Shown in pieces: positions 25,281 to 34,319 of a stretch of DNA of 64,000 nt. The DNA lies in assembly GCF_041504345.1 (NCBI RefSeq), contig NZ_CP167895.1, forward strand, positions 1,116,001-1,180,000, in the 5' to 3' direction. Below the pieces are notes generated by a model. The model saw only the letters and a program-made list of their open reading frames with translations, searched no databases and had not been told where the DNA came from. The DNA comes from Vibrio sp. BS-M-Sm-2 (GTDB lineage: Bacteria; Pseudomonadota; Gammaproteobacteria; Enterobacterales; Vibrionaceae). The position numbers and the translations under genes are program-made. Within the stretch, counting starts at the first letter, position 1. Each line of letters begins with the position of its first letter.

Positions 25281-25679
25281 AATATTTCCCTAGTTAAATT
25301 TAACGAGGTGAAATCATAAACAGGAATGAAATAATTAACATGATAAGTTATTTATTTTTAGAGGGGATTCGACATTAATTTATTTAAGCCTCTATCGCAG
25401 CTATTTTTATTTTTTGTGAAGTCAAAAATGACACATGACATGAGTAGATTCCATCAAACTTACCACTAATTTGGGAGGTATTCATAATTATATATTTTGG
25501 TAGGAAGGTGGTTTAACTCTTATTGGAGGCTTAGTAGCGTCGTACAGGTTTCTCTCTATTGATTGAAAGTAAAACTTAGTATCCGCCACAAGCATGGATA
25601 GGTTTAGAAGAAGCACGTTAATTATATATTAGTAGCAATTAGTATGGTGGCAGTAAACGAAGGCTTATCACTAAAATGA
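25281..25679. other. Gene-free stretch
   Basis: AT-rich, without a supported gene, repeat or terminator. It would contain the promoter of the secreted lectin-like gene near its left end. Confidence 0.4.
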
Positions 25680-25997
25680 TTAAAAATCACGAAAAACGCT
25701 TTTGATTATGGGTAAATTCCAATTTAAATTGGCTTGATTTGAATCTGGTTTATAATGTGCTCGCCATTTATTCTGGTAGCTTCCTGCCACTTCTTGATAA
25801 CACAAAGGACAGCAATGGCGTTTTGCAGAAAAATGGGCTTTAGGAGTTTGTTCAAATTTTTTCTTGTGCTTTTTACAAATTATAATAATTGAAGACCGGC
25901 TGTTTACATACTGAACTAAAGAGTAATCATATCGGTCACCCCATTGCTTGATGGCTTTGCGAATAAACGTTTTGTTAGTACCTCTAGGTAACGGCAT
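25680..25997 (-). CDS. DUF723-like zinc-ribbon protein, possible fragment
   Basis: This 105-residue protein has the pattern FIRKAIKQWGDRYDYSLVQY, then IIICKKHKKKFEQTP and CCPLC. That is the repeat unit of DUF723-type domains found in phage and homing-endonuclease-associated proteins (normally ...GDKYDYSKV...ICP.HG.F.Q.P..H...GCP.C). The Cys/His set suggests one zinc site. In larger proteins this unit is repeated or joined to a nuclease; here it stands alone, so it may be a remnant of a mobile element. Confidence 0.5.
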   Translation of the reverse strand: MPLPRGTNKTFIRKAIKQWGDRYDYSLVQYVNSRSSIIIICKKHKKKFEQTPKAHFSAKRHCCPLCYQEVAGSYQNKWRAHYKPDSNQANLNWNLPIIKSVFRDF

Positions 25998-26442
25998 AAA
26001 AATACTTTAGTATCTAGTTTGAAAAATATAGACATCGTAATAAAACATATTTCAATCTTTGTTTGTTAGCATTGATTAATTATTTATGGGAGAGGATGCA
26101 TTCCTAAGTCTACGCTATCAATTGAAGTTGACTAGGGCGGGTCTCTTTTAGTTTTCTTGGATGCAGTTTCCATAATCCTAAAATAGAATAACCAGCATTG
26201 AAGTATCAATGTATCTTATGTGTACTCCTAGTATACTTTAAATGAAAATACCTAGTGGAAAGTTGTCGGAAATTTAAGTTTATGAAAGGATTTAGTGGGT
26301 CGGCTAGGCTCTTATTAACAAGCTTATCGAGTCTACTAGTTGTTTAACATTTGCATGCCTACTGAAGGATCCACTGACCATGGGTTGTGTAAGTAACTTT
26401 CTTACCAAGAACCCTATACCAATTCCATCAATTTTTACAAAT

Positions 26443-26539
26443 ATCATTTTATGGTTGTTTTAAACAAAATCATCTTATGATTGTTTTTATGTAAGGTGTT
26501 GATTTTAATTTAATTTTAAATATCACTTTATGGTTGCTT
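26443..26539 (+). repeat. Three spaced copies of an 18-base motif
   Basis: Near-identical copies of ATCATTTTATGGTTGTTT start at 26443, 26469 and 26522, differing at two or three positions each. The spacings are 26 and 53 bases, close to one and two times the same period. They may be binding sites for one regulator, or repeated pairing sites in a small RNA. Confidence 0.6.
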
Positions 26540-26556
26540 CAACAATAGTTAAAAAA

Positions 26557-26586
26557 TCAAGAGCCGCTTTTTAGCGGCTCTTTTTT
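26557..26586. terminator. Strong terminator, possibly bidirectional
   Basis: GAGCCGCT-TTTT-AGCGGCTC is a perfect 8-bp stem with T-rich flank on the plus side and A-rich flank on the other. It could end the minus-strand membrane-protein gene and a plus-strand transcript. A poorer, related sequence occurs near 27,380. Confidence 0.7.
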
Positions 26587-26634
26587 GATCTTAAACTTGG
26601 TAAATAGCGATAGAGTGTCAGTGATAGTATGTTT

Positions 26635-27003
26635 TTATTTTTCGAAAGAAGTTGGATTTAAAATGCTATTAACAGATTTAATGAGCGTAGGAACTATGAT
26701 GGTGATTAGTATTATCATAAATAATGATGCGCTAAACCAGTGCCAACCTAAGACATTTGTCGTGTAAAAATAAGCACCGATAGAAAGTGGTAGCGTAAAG
26801 TTAAATACGATTAAGATAGTCAATGCAGCTCCAGCCCATAATATACCGAATTGATTCTCTAATCCTGAAAACCCCATGCCTGTGTAGAAAAGCCCCGATA
26901 TCATTGCAATTAAGGCGCTTAGACAGCCTGAGTTCATTTTAAATCCTAGTTCCCATTGATAAAGATTTAAAATATCAGAGCGACTAGTCATTTGAATTAG
27001 CAT
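26635..27003 (-). CDS. Small inner-membrane protein of unknown function
   Basis: The 122-residue product has three hydrophobic segments (about 27-45, 54-78 and 88-112), so it should sit in the inner membrane. ATG at codon 5 (MTSRSD) may be the real start. No family recognised. It is a single-gene unit between gene-poor stretches, with the hairpin at 26557-26586 as its likely terminator. Confidence 0.5.
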   Translation of the reverse strand: MLIQMTSRSDILNLYQWELGFKMNSGCLSALIAMISGLFYTGMGFSGLENQFGILWAGAALTILIVFNFTLPLSIGAYFYTTNVLGWHWFSASLFMIILITIIVPTLIKSVNSILNPTSFEK

Positions 27004-27437
27004 TTCAACTTAATATTATTTTCGATGTGCTAATAAATACAGTGTGGGCATTTTAACATTTTGATTACAAAGGGGTTTTTATTTATTTGTAGACAAAGAT
27101 AGATTGGGTATCAATGATAGCTGAGCATTATATTGGGTAATACAACCTTAAATTGTTCTTAATTATTGATTGTATTGGATTTTTAATGGACTGGTTTTGC
27201 AGAGCAAGCTTGGACGCTTGTTCCCAAATGCGATTAAGGCAAGTAGTCATAGAATTATTTTTGCAAGAACTAATATGCGCTAATATCTGAATCTTTTCGT
27301 TGGTAGGTTATTGATTTCCCTAGTAATATATTTTTCTTGTTGTTCTCTAGGTTTAGTGGAGTCGTTTGAAAATTAATATAAAAAAACCGCTTTTTAGCAG
27401 CTCTTTGATACAAGAAGCGTGTTACACGGGTACCTGC
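27004..27437. other. Gene-free stretch
   Basis: I see no supported gene. An imperfect hairpin-like sequence near 27,380 resembles the terminator at 26557-26586 and may be a weak terminator for the converging genes. Confidence 0.35.
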
Positions 27438-28100
27438 TTAGTAGAAATCGACTTTACTTGCGTCCATAGAATAGATTGTGGAGACTTCGGACTCACCATC
27501 GACATAGCTAATATCTAAAGTGGAATTTTTGGTTGTGATCTTTCCTTCAATCCACATCGGAGTTGATAGAGAGTCAACTTCAATTCCTTGTGGGTAGTCA
27601 ACCAAAATCATTTGATTCGCTGGTGGTGGAGGGGTATGGATACATGCCCCTGCTGTTGGGACAAACAAAAACTTAGTGACCTTTAAACCATCGAAATCGA
27701 TCGGCGTAATGTAGCCTGGAACTCGATGAGTTGCGTTAAGGATGCTTGGGTTTGCTTGCGTTGCCATAATTTTTCGTTGATCAGTGATTTGCTCACGCAG
27801 ATCGAGCAATTTATGGATATCAATACCTGCTTGTTCTAGTCGAGCCTTAGATACTGCATACTCTTTTTTTAGCTCTGCTGAAGGAGACTGTTCTGGTGTA
27901 TTGCTAACTTGAAGGTATTTAGCCACGTAGGCTAAATCGTCTAATTGATTTACATTAAGGTGCGCAAAAGGATCTTCGATCGTTTCTATATTCGGGCGAA
28001 GTTCTTCCCAATAGGTATACGACACTTCGCTAGAAAAAGCTGAAAGAGAAAAGACAGATAAAACGACGGTTAAGAAAAGTTTGCGACACATAGAAATCAT
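27438..28100 (-). CDS. DUF3299 secreted protein, copy 1
   Basis: ATG at 28100 is preferred (CAGGAT upstream). The 220-residue product has a signal peptide (LFLTVVLSVFSLSAFS) and the DUF3299 core: VPGYITPIDF, FLFVPTAGACIHTPPPPANQ and a final ISYVDGES segment. The GACIH-PPPPANQ motif is the hallmark of the family, whose biochemical role is not known. It follows the amidohydrolase gene by 76 bases in the same direction. A paralogous pair in the same order lies at 48089-50208, so the two proteins very likely act together in the cell envelope. Confidence 0.75.
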   Translation of the reverse strand: MISMCRKLFLTVVLSVFSLSAFSSEVSYTYWEELRPNIETIEDPFAHLNVNQLDDLAYVAKYLQVSNTPEQSPSAELKKEYAVSKARLEQAGIDIHKLLDLREQITDQRKIMATQANPSILNATHRVPGYITPIDFDGLKVTKFLFVPTAGACIHTPPPPANQMILVDYPQGIEVDSLSTPMWIEGKITTKNSTLDISYVDGESEVSTIYSMDASKVDFY

Positions 28101-28176
28101 ATCCTGAGCAACCATAGAAAATAAGAGATAATGTTTGAGGGAGTGAAGGCAAGTCGTTCAACTTGCCCTCGTTTTG

Positions 28177-29505
28177 TTATAGGGTGTCTTTGTAAACTTT
28201 CCCGTCTTTCATGATGTATTGGAATTTCTCTTCGTATTGATTCAGAATTTCAATGTCATCAAGTGGATTACCATCAACAAGAATCAAGTCGGCATAAGCT
28301 CCTGCTTCAATCTTACCTAATGAGCCATATTTATAAGGGTTCATACCGCCACTCCAGCTTAATACTTCAGCCGCATTAGAGGTTCCCATTTTCATTATAT
28401 CAAATGGCGTGAATCCTGCTTTTTGCATGTAGGTCATGTTCTCAGCCTGTGCCATGTTATAGGCAGGCCCAAACATATCACCACCGGTTACTACAAGAAT
28501 GTCGTGCTTCTTAGCCCACTTGAACATCTGTAATGCACCTTCGTAAACTTTAGAAGCTTTTGCTTTCTGATCTGGACTAAAGAAAGTGATTGATTCTGGT
28601 TCAGCAAAAGCTTTGAGTGACATTACCGCTTGTGCTGATAGTGCAACGCCTTCTTTTTTCATACGTTTGATTGTATCTTCCGATACCAAGAAGTTATGCT
28701 CGATAGTACGAACACCTGCATCGATAGCACGGTTAACAGAGCGATCGTGATACGCGTGTACGGTTACATAAGTGCCATAATCTTTAGCAACTTCTACTGC
28801 TGTCTCTAGCTCTTCTACTGACATTTGGGTCATGTGGATAGGGTCAAATTCACTAGCAACACCGCCACCTGCCATGACTTTAATTTGGGTTGCACCTGCT
28901 CTTAGGTTCTGGCGTGCCGCGCGACGGACTTCCGTTTTACCATCAACGATATAACCAAAACCATGGCGTTCTAGATCATCAACTGCTCCAGGCTGGTCAT
29001 TAAAGTTCCCCGTGTCTGCATGGCCACCTGTTTGGCTTAGGAAGCCACCTGATGGGTAGATTCTAGGTCCATCAATCAATCCATTATTAACCGCTTTTGC
29101 TACGCCTAAGATGTTACAGCCAGCATCACGAGCCGTCGTAAAGCCTTGCTCTAGATATTGATTCATTGATACGTAGGTTCTGGCACCCATTGCCATTTGG
29201 TCATATCCCTGCTTACCTACTAACATGCCTTCTTGGATACACAAGTGCGAGTGCATGTCGATAAGCCCAGGAATCATCGTTTTACCTTGTCCATCCACGA
29301 CAGTTGCATCAGCTGCGTCAATCGCAGATTTAGATATCTTCTCTATTTTGTTATCAACCACGAGTACATTGTGGTCTTCATAGAGCTTGTTTTCAGTTCC
29401 ATTAAAGATGTCAACATTGGTAAAAAGGGTAGACGCGGCATTCGCTGAAAAGGCGAGTGAGCATGATATTGCGACAACTGACAGTTTAAGACTCTTATGT
29501 TTCAT
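28177..29505 (-). CDS. Secreted metal-dependent amidohydrolase, copy 1
   Basis: Start 29505 gives a proper signal peptide (MKHKSLKLSVVAISCS...ANA). The 442-residue product has the amidohydrolase fold of the imidazolonepropionase/prolidase-like type. DMHSH is the HxH metal motif, IKVMAGGGV carries the likely bridging Lys, VHAYHD and IEHNFL supply further His, and TGGDMFG supplies the Asp. It should hydrolyse a cyclic amide, peptide or lactone in the periplasm. It is paired with a DUF3299 gene and has a paralogue at 48089-49468 with the same signal-peptide end (STLFTNVD.FNGTENKLYEDH). The substrate is unknown. A 9-bp tandem repeat lies about 200 bases upstream. Confidence 0.8.
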   Translation of the reverse strand: MKHKSLKLSVVAISCSLAFSANAASTLFTNVDIFNGTENKLYEDHNVLVVDNKIEKISKSAIDAADATVVDGQGKTMIPGLIDMHSHLCIQEGMLVGKQGYDQMAMGARTYVSMNQYLEQGFTTARDAGCNILGVAKAVNNGLIDGPRIYPSGGFLSQTGGHADTGNFNDQPGAVDDLERHGFGYIVDGKTEVRRAARQNLRAGATQIKVMAGGGVASEFDPIHMTQMSVEELETAVEVAKDYGTYVTVHAYHDRSVNRAIDAGVRTIEHNFLVSEDTIKRMKKEGVALSAQAVMSLKAFAEPESITFFSPDQKAKASKVYEGALQMFKWAKKHDILVVTGGDMFGPAYNMAQAENMTYMQKAGFTPFDIMKMGTSNAAEVLSWSGGMNPYKYGSLGKIEAGAYADLILVDGNPLDDIEILNQYEEKFQYIMKDGKVYKDTL

Positions 29506-29701
29506 TATGGTACCTATAATTTCCGTGCGTGGCGGGGTATCCGCATCGCGTAACAATCCTTACTAAACTAGTGTTACGAAGTTAGTTATTCAGAAAATAT
29601 CCGTTTAAAATGACTAACATTCATAAACTTAGGAGTAATGTTGCCAGTAATCAAGGTTCGATAATTGCCATTTGATGACATGAAGATATATGACTAGATT
29701 T

Positions 29702-29773
29702 GATTGTGGTGATTGTGGTGATTGTGGTGATTGTGGTGATTGTGGTGATTGTGGTGATTGTGGTGATTGTGGT
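29702..29773. repeat. Eight tandem copies of GATTGTGGT
   Basis: Eight perfect 9-bp units (72 bp) lie 197 bases upstream of the amidohydrolase start. The array is outside any supported gene. Its perfection suggests recent slippage and variable copy number. Confidence 0.95.
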
Positions 29774-29881
29774 GATTTGGTCTTTGCGCGGGGTATAGCT
29801 TATAGGGTGCAGGGTGTCATAAAGGAGCGATATAGATATATCTATAGGTGAGGAGTGATTATTAGCAATAAGAACACTCGC

Positions 29882-29912
29882 AAAAAAACAGCAGGCATTA
29901 GGTCTGCTGTTT
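29882..29912 (-). terminator. Minus-strand terminator
   Basis: Read on the minus strand, ACAGCAG (29910-29904) pairs with CTGCTGT (29894-29888) and a T-run follows. It ends transcription coming from the glutathione S-transferase side. Confidence 0.6.
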
Positions 29913-29928
29913 GAGTGTTGTTACTATG

Positions 29929-30009
29929 AGGATCGTTTAATGACTTCGCCTACATCGTAAACTTTATCTGCTTTGTGACGAACAAAGTAACCAACAAGGC
30001 ACGTTTTAT
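29929..30009 (-). pseudogene. Possible remnant of a protein C-terminus
   Basis: On the minus strand a frame without a start codon reads CLVGYFVRHKADKVYDVGEV and then IKRSS before a stop, just before the terminator. It looks protein-like but is cut off upstream by a stop codon. It may be the tail of a deleted gene. The call is weak. Confidence 0.25.
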
Positions 30010-30059
30010 CTTAGAGATAAATATGTAGAAGCCGATAATATTGCCGTCGTTATGCTGAA

Positions 30060-30740
30060 TTATTCGTTGATTGGAAAGTTAGACGGGAACAGCGCACGTT
30101 TCGCTTCTTCATCACGTTCAGTTTTAAATTCAACATCTTTGCCGGTTTCGCGGGCGCGCAGTGCGGCAGGGCGAGTGTTGATTGTATTAAACCAACGCTT
30201 TAAATTCGGGTAAGGCTCTAGGCCTTCTTCACCAAGTACGACTGGCGCTTTATCAATCCAACCCCATGCAGCCACATCAACAATGGTGTACTCATTTCCG
30301 ACGATAAATTCACGATCTTCCATATGCTTTTCTAACACTTCGTAGTGACGTTGTGCTTCACGTAGGTAACGGTTCACAGCGTAGTCTAGGCCTGCTGGCG
30401 CAGCATGGCGGAAGTGTACCGATTGACCAGAATAAGGACCAAGACCACTCGCAATAAACATCATCCAAGATAACAGTTCAGCTCTGTCTTCAGGTTGCCC
30501 ACCTAGCTTGCCCGTCTTCTCTGATAGGTATAGAAGGATGGCGTTCGAATCGAACACACGTTGCCCATCGTCTTCAATCGCAGGTGTTTTACCGTTCGGG
30601 TTGATTAAGCGATATTCCGGCGTGTGTTGTTCACCTTTTAAGGTATCGACAGGAACGAGTTCAAAATCTAGGCCTGTCTCTTCGAGAAACAGAGCGATCT
30701 TCATTGGGTTTGGTGTTTGGTGAAAATAGAACTTAAGCAT
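30060..30740 (-). CDS. Glutathione S-transferase
   Basis: The 226-residue protein has the thioredoxin-like N-terminal domain with NPNGKTPAI (cis-Pro loop) and FDSNAILLYLSEKTG (glutathione-binding Ser region). An all-helical C-terminal domain follows, with IVDVAAWGWI as the N-capping box. It resembles YfcG/YghU-type bacterial GSTs, which act as disulfide-bond reductases or conjugating enzymes in the cytosol. AAGGAG lies in front of its ATG on the minus strand. It appears to be a single-gene unit ended by the terminator at 29882-29912. Confidence 0.85.
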   Translation of the reverse strand: MLKFYFHQTPNPMKIALFLEETGLDFELVPVDTLKGEQHTPEYRLINPNGKTPAIEDDGQRVFDSNAILLYLSEKTGKLGGQPEDRAELLSWMMFIASGLGPYSGQSVHFRHAAPAGLDYAVNRYLREAQRHYEVLEKHMEDREFIVGNEYTIVDVAAWGWIDKAPVVLGEEGLEPYPNLKRWFNTINTRPAALRARETGKDVEFKTERDEEAKRALFPSNFPINE

Positions 30741-31236
30741 GGGGTAACTCCTTGTATTGGTAATTCATTAAAGCATCACTTGAACGGTCGTTCAATAATT
30801 GATTTTAAATTATTTGAAAATCTGTTGATTCGCACTCCAAGTCTATGTGTTTAAAACCTTCGTTATTTGAGCGACGGTTAACATCGCGCGATTCAGTGTG
30901 TTGAATTTTAAGTCGTTGAAAAATTGTTCTTAAATCGGCTGCTTTGGTTTGTTTTGATGCGGAGTTTGGATTTGTGGTTGGTGGTTTTCGGTGAAATAGG
31001 GCGTATGGAATCCGCAGTTAGATATTCCAACATAACTGTTGAGTACAGCTTCAAACCAGAATTATCTGGATATACAGGCTTACTGGTAAGTTCAAAATCG
31101 TGATCTGTTGCCACACCTTATGCAACAAATGAATATAAACGTTGGAGATTCAGGTGTGCTTCACGGTTTTTTAATCTTAGGGACTTACATTGGTGAGCAA
31201 ATCTGATGTGAACACTTAACGACACAGGATCTTTCC
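30741..31236. other. Intergenic region between divergent genes
   Basis: About 500 bases between the divergent GST and YdcF-like genes. It should contain both promoters. A 68-codon minus frame (30908-31114) has no ribosome site or recognisable content and is not called. Confidence 0.4.
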
Positions 31237-32334
31237 ATGAAAAAGAACATTATCGCCCTCGCTCTTGGTGGCATGCTGGCTTTTGGCGCAACACCTTATT
31301 CTTTTGCTGCTAACGATGGCGCAGTACAAGCTTCTGCGGATTACGCGCAGTTGGTGACTAAGCGACAAGTTGTCGACCAACTACTTCTTGATGCGTTGCA
31401 GGCGTTTAAGTCTCCGGCAAGAATATCTCACGCGGGCTTCACGGCTAAAATGCCAAGCAACATGGAAATTGTGACTAACCGATTGTTAGAAGCGTACCAG
31501 CTAGAACCATACCGTACTGACTTGTTGATCTCGGCAGCGAACGCTCAGATATACAACAAGAATGCAGAGCGAGCTATTGAGCTGTTTGAGCAAGCGCTGA
31601 CGGTTGCACCAGACGATGTTGACCTTCACGCTTACCTTGCGGTTTGGCAGCGATTTGAAGGCAATGAAAGTGAATCCAATAAGCATATGGAGAAACTGGA
31701 AAGCCTGAACAAAGGCAAAGCAGAAGACATCAAACGTATTTTTGCAACGGTCGACCGCGTGTTAGAAACTCCGTTGAAAGAGTCTGCGGACAAAGGTCTG
31801 CTCGATGATCATGGCGCGATCGTCACTTTGGGTTACGCGCTTAATCCAGACGGGTCAATGCATCAGATCTTGATTGAACGTCTTGAGACAACATTGGCGA
31901 TGGCTAAAGCGAATCCAGGTGCGGTGATCGTGTTAACGGGTGGCGTGCCGAAGAACCATAAGACTGAAGGTAAGTTAATGGCAGATTGGCTTATCGAGAA
32001 AGGGGTAAGTAAAGATCGCATCATTGAAGAGAACTACGCGACCAGCACGGTAGGAAATGCCTTGTTCAGTAGCTATGCACTTGCTCGTCATGATATTAAA
32101 CACGCGACCATTATCAGCTCGGCAAGCCATGTTCGACGTGGTCAAACTTTGTTTGAAATTGCTAGCTGGCAAACTGGTCCTCAGGGCATTACTTTCGATA
32201 CGGTTTCTTACCCAGACAAGCCACTCGCAGATCTTAAGAAGACGAGTGATGGTGAGTTATTAGGTATCTACCGTGATGCTCTTAGAACATATGGGATGTG
32301 GAGCTACCGCTCTTACCCATTAGAGTCTCGCTAG
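31237..32334 (+). CDS. Periplasmic YdcF/ElyC-type DUF218 protein with TPR-like part
   Basis: The 365-residue protein begins with a signal peptide to about SFAAN. Residues about 75-150 form TPR-like helices (ISAANAQIYNKNAERAIELF). The C-terminal DUF218 domain (about 190-340) shows AIVTLGYALNPDG, VIVLTGGVPKNHKTEG, ENYATSTVGNA and ISSASHVRRG, the conserved motifs of the SanA/ElyC/YdcF family. Members act in cell-envelope functions, but no reaction is certain. The TPR part may bind a partner. It is a single gene followed by DUF2999. Confidence 0.75.
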   Translation: MKKNIIALALGGMLAFGATPYSFAANDGAVQASADYAQLVTKRQVVDQLLLDALQAFKSPARISHAGFTAKMPSNMEIVTNRLLEAYQLEPYRTDLLISAANAQIYNKNAERAIELFEQALTVAPDDVDLHAYLAVWQRFEGNESESNKHMEKLESLNKGKAEDIKRIFATVDRVLETPLKESADKGLLDDHGAIVTLGYALNPDGSMHQILIERLETTLAMAKANPGAVIVLTGGVPKNHKTEGKLMADWLIEKGVSKDRIIEENYATSTVGNALFSSYALARHDIKHATIISSASHVRRGQTLFEIASWQTGPQGITFDTVSYPDKPLADLKKTSDGELLGIYRDALRTYGMWSYRSYPLESR

Positions 32335-32441
32335 GCTTGGGGTTACTTCACCGTAGGCAAAGTATAAGTTGCTAGTACAATCGAGCACGGCTAGATGGTA
32401 TGCTGTGTTCCTACTTAATTTAGTGTTTCAAAGGCAAAAAA

Positions 32442-32693
32442 ATGAACCCGATTTTAGCAATGTTGAAAGAGAACAATATTAGCGACGAGCAGATCAGCGA
32501 GCTATTCAAAACGTTGACAGAGAACCCTCTTGCAGCAATGGCGACAATCAGCCAACTTGGTTTACCACAAGATAAGCTTCAAATGCTGATGGGTCAGGTA
32601 ATGCAAAACCCTGCGCTAATCAAAGAAGCAGTTGAAGAGCTTGGCCTAGATTTTTCTAAGGTTGAAGCCGCTAAAGAGCAACTTCAAAAATAA
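32442..32693 (+). CDS. DUF2999 family small protein
   Basis: This 83-residue helical cytosolic protein (MNPILAMLKENNISDEQISE..., ending LDFSKVEAAKEQLQK) matches the DUF2999 family, which is typical of Vibrio and relatives. The function is unknown. A terminator follows. Confidence 0.8.
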   Translation: MNPILAMLKENNISDEQISELFKTLTENPLAAMATISQLGLPQDKLQMLMGQVMQNPALIKEAVEELGLDFSKVEAAKEQLQK

Positions 32694-33116
32694 GTGAGTT
32701 TGAATGAGCTGATATCGTCTTAGCTTAATCAAAATTCAATGAAAAGGTCGTTTAAGTTCAGCAACAGGCTGTCTTAACGGCCTTTTTTGATCTTGGTGGC
32801 GATTATTCACTTTGATCAAGTTGCTTTCAATCCCTGCCTCCCATTTTCTACTTAACGACTATTTCAAAACAATTGACAGCACCTTTGCCAAATATGTATT
32901 GCTACTGACAATTTACTTACTAGACTTAATTAACCTATGTGCGACTTGGTATGTGCACCTTGATGAACAGTTTTTTTGGGATGAGGAATGCCCTGAATAG
33001 TAGGGATATCAATATCAAACAATAGCGCTGTTTATTTATGGGTCACAACAAGAAAAAGAATAAGAGGGCACTCAAATAAGCCCTTTATTGAGCAGTGATT
33101 TTATAGGAAATGAGTT
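32694..33116. other. Intergenic stretch with terminator
   Basis: It holds the DUF2999 terminator (32744-32787). A 62-codon frame at 32812-33000 begins with TTG, has no ribosome site and is not called. The rest presumably carries the promoter of the DUF4382 gene. Confidence 0.4.
32744..32787 (+). terminator. Terminator after DUF2999 gene
   Basis: AAGGTCGTTTAAG pairs imperfectly with CTTAACGGCCTT, followed by T residues. Confidence 0.6.
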
Positions 33117-34145
33117 ATGAAATATTTAAAGGAAACGGCTTTAGCGAGCCTTGTGTTGGCAGGGCTTGTTGGTTGTGGCGGAGACTCAGGATCATCAAGC
33201 AGTACGACACCCATTACTTTGAGCGTGAGTGATGCGCCCATTGATGATGTTAAAGACGTCACCGTGACATTCAGCAAGGTCGCTTTACTTCCTCAAGGGG
33301 GAGGTTCGCCACTGATATATGATGTGTATAAAACGGACGAAAACGGCGACTACGTTGATGAAAATGGCGATCCATTGCCAGATGGTGAGGACCCTATTCC
33401 ATTAAGTGTGAATTTATTGGATTACCAAGGCAGCGATGCGCTCCCTTTGATTGAAAATGAGGTCATTCCGGTAGGCAGCTATAAGTTGTGTGTGTTTGCG
33501 AATGATGGCGATCACCCAACAGATCCATCTTACGTGGTAGAAAATGATGATACGAATCGTGAGTTAACGGTTAAAGGTGAAGGCGCGTGCCCGCAAGGCG
33601 TGGGTAAAGAAGATAATGCTGGCGTACTTTACTTTAATAACTCATTTAATGTGAATCAACAAAGTAACGATTTTGTTGTCGAGTTCGATCTTCGACGTGG
33701 CCTAAAGAACAGTTCGACATTCCCTGATTACACCATTCAAAGAACGTCTGTAAGCCTTATTAATACGGCTGAGACAGGAAACATTGAAGGTACTGTAGCG
33801 ACAACAACTTTTGGAGCTTGTAACCCTACAAATGACAATACCTTCGTCCAATCGGTTTATTTGTATGAAGGTGACATCGCTAAAGCTAACATGGCTCCGA
33901 TTGGCGGCAGTGATGAAGTGAAACCGATCACTTCAGCGTCAGTGGCAATGAATGAAGCACAGACTAACTATGAGTTCTCTCTGGGCTTCATTGATCCAGG
34001 TACTTACTCATTGGGTTATACCTGTACTGCGCAGTACGACAGTGATGAAGACAATGCTGATCCGGTTGCTGATGGTTTTGAAATCTATGATGTTCAAAAT
34101 AGTGTTCAGGTAGTGGTTGGTCAGGATAACCAAGTATCGTTTTAA
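33117..34145 (+). CDS. DUF4382 lipoprotein
   Basis: The 342-residue protein has a lipoprotein signal with lipobox LVGC (Cys at 21) and a Gly/Ser linker. DUF4382 follows: ITLSVSDAPIDDVKDVTVTF at about 33-52, then a beta-rich domain. The C-terminal part (about 215-342) starts GNIEGTV and looks like a carboxypeptidase-regulatory-like Ig domain. It is an outer-membrane or surface lipoprotein of unknown function. It appears to be a single gene with its own terminator. Confidence 0.75.
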   Translation: MKYLKETALASLVLAGLVGCGGDSGSSSSTTPITLSVSDAPIDDVKDVTVTFSKVALLPQGGGSPLIYDVYKTDENGDYVDENGDPLPDGEDPIPLSVNLLDYQGSDALPLIENEVIPVGSYKLCVFANDGDHPTDPSYVVENDDTNRELTVKGEGACPQGVGKEDNAGVLYFNNSFNVNQQSNDFVVEFDLRRGLKNSSTFPDYTIQRTSVSLINTAETGNIEGTVATTTFGACNPTNDNTFVQSVYLYEGDIAKANMAPIGGSDEVKPITSASVAMNEAQTNYEFSLGFIDPGTYSLGYTCTAQYDSDEDNADPVADGFEIYDVQNSVQVVVGQDNQVSF

Positions 34146-34176
34146 ATCTTTGACGTGATTAAGCATTCGAATAAAT

Positions 34177-34205
34177 ACGGCCTCTTATTTGGAGGCCGTT
34201 TTTGA
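34177..34205 (+). terminator. Terminator after DUF4382 gene
   Basis: ACGGCCTC-TTATTTG-GAGGCCGT followed by TTTT. Confidence 0.75.
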
Positions 34206-34319
34206 TCATGTCACCTAGCAAGCATGAATTTGATGCGCATTGAGTGTGACTCTAGGGAAGTGATAATGTAACGTTGTATCTCTTACTCTAACCTAGCGAA
34301 ATGTACTCCGGCGTTGATT

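Larger units (their letters stand above)
25998..26634. other. Gene-free stretch with spaced repeats
   Basis: No coding gene is supported here. The stretch holds three copies of an 18-base motif (26443-26539) and a strong hairpin terminator (26557-26586). A short plus-strand transcript ending at that terminator is possible. Confidence 0.4.
29557..30059. other. Gene-poor stretch with tandem repeat and a gene remnant
   Basis: It holds the promoter region of the amidohydrolase gene, the 9-bp repeat array (29702-29773), a minus-strand terminator (29882-29912) and a short coding remnant (29929-30009). Nothing else is supported. Confidence 0.45.

Noticed and set aside
30908..31114. 68-codon minus-strand frame
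   Set aside because: Lies in a divergent promoter region without ribosome site or protein-like content.
32812..33000. 62-codon plus-strand frame
   Set aside because: TTG start, no ribosome site, no family; it lies between a terminator and the next promoter.
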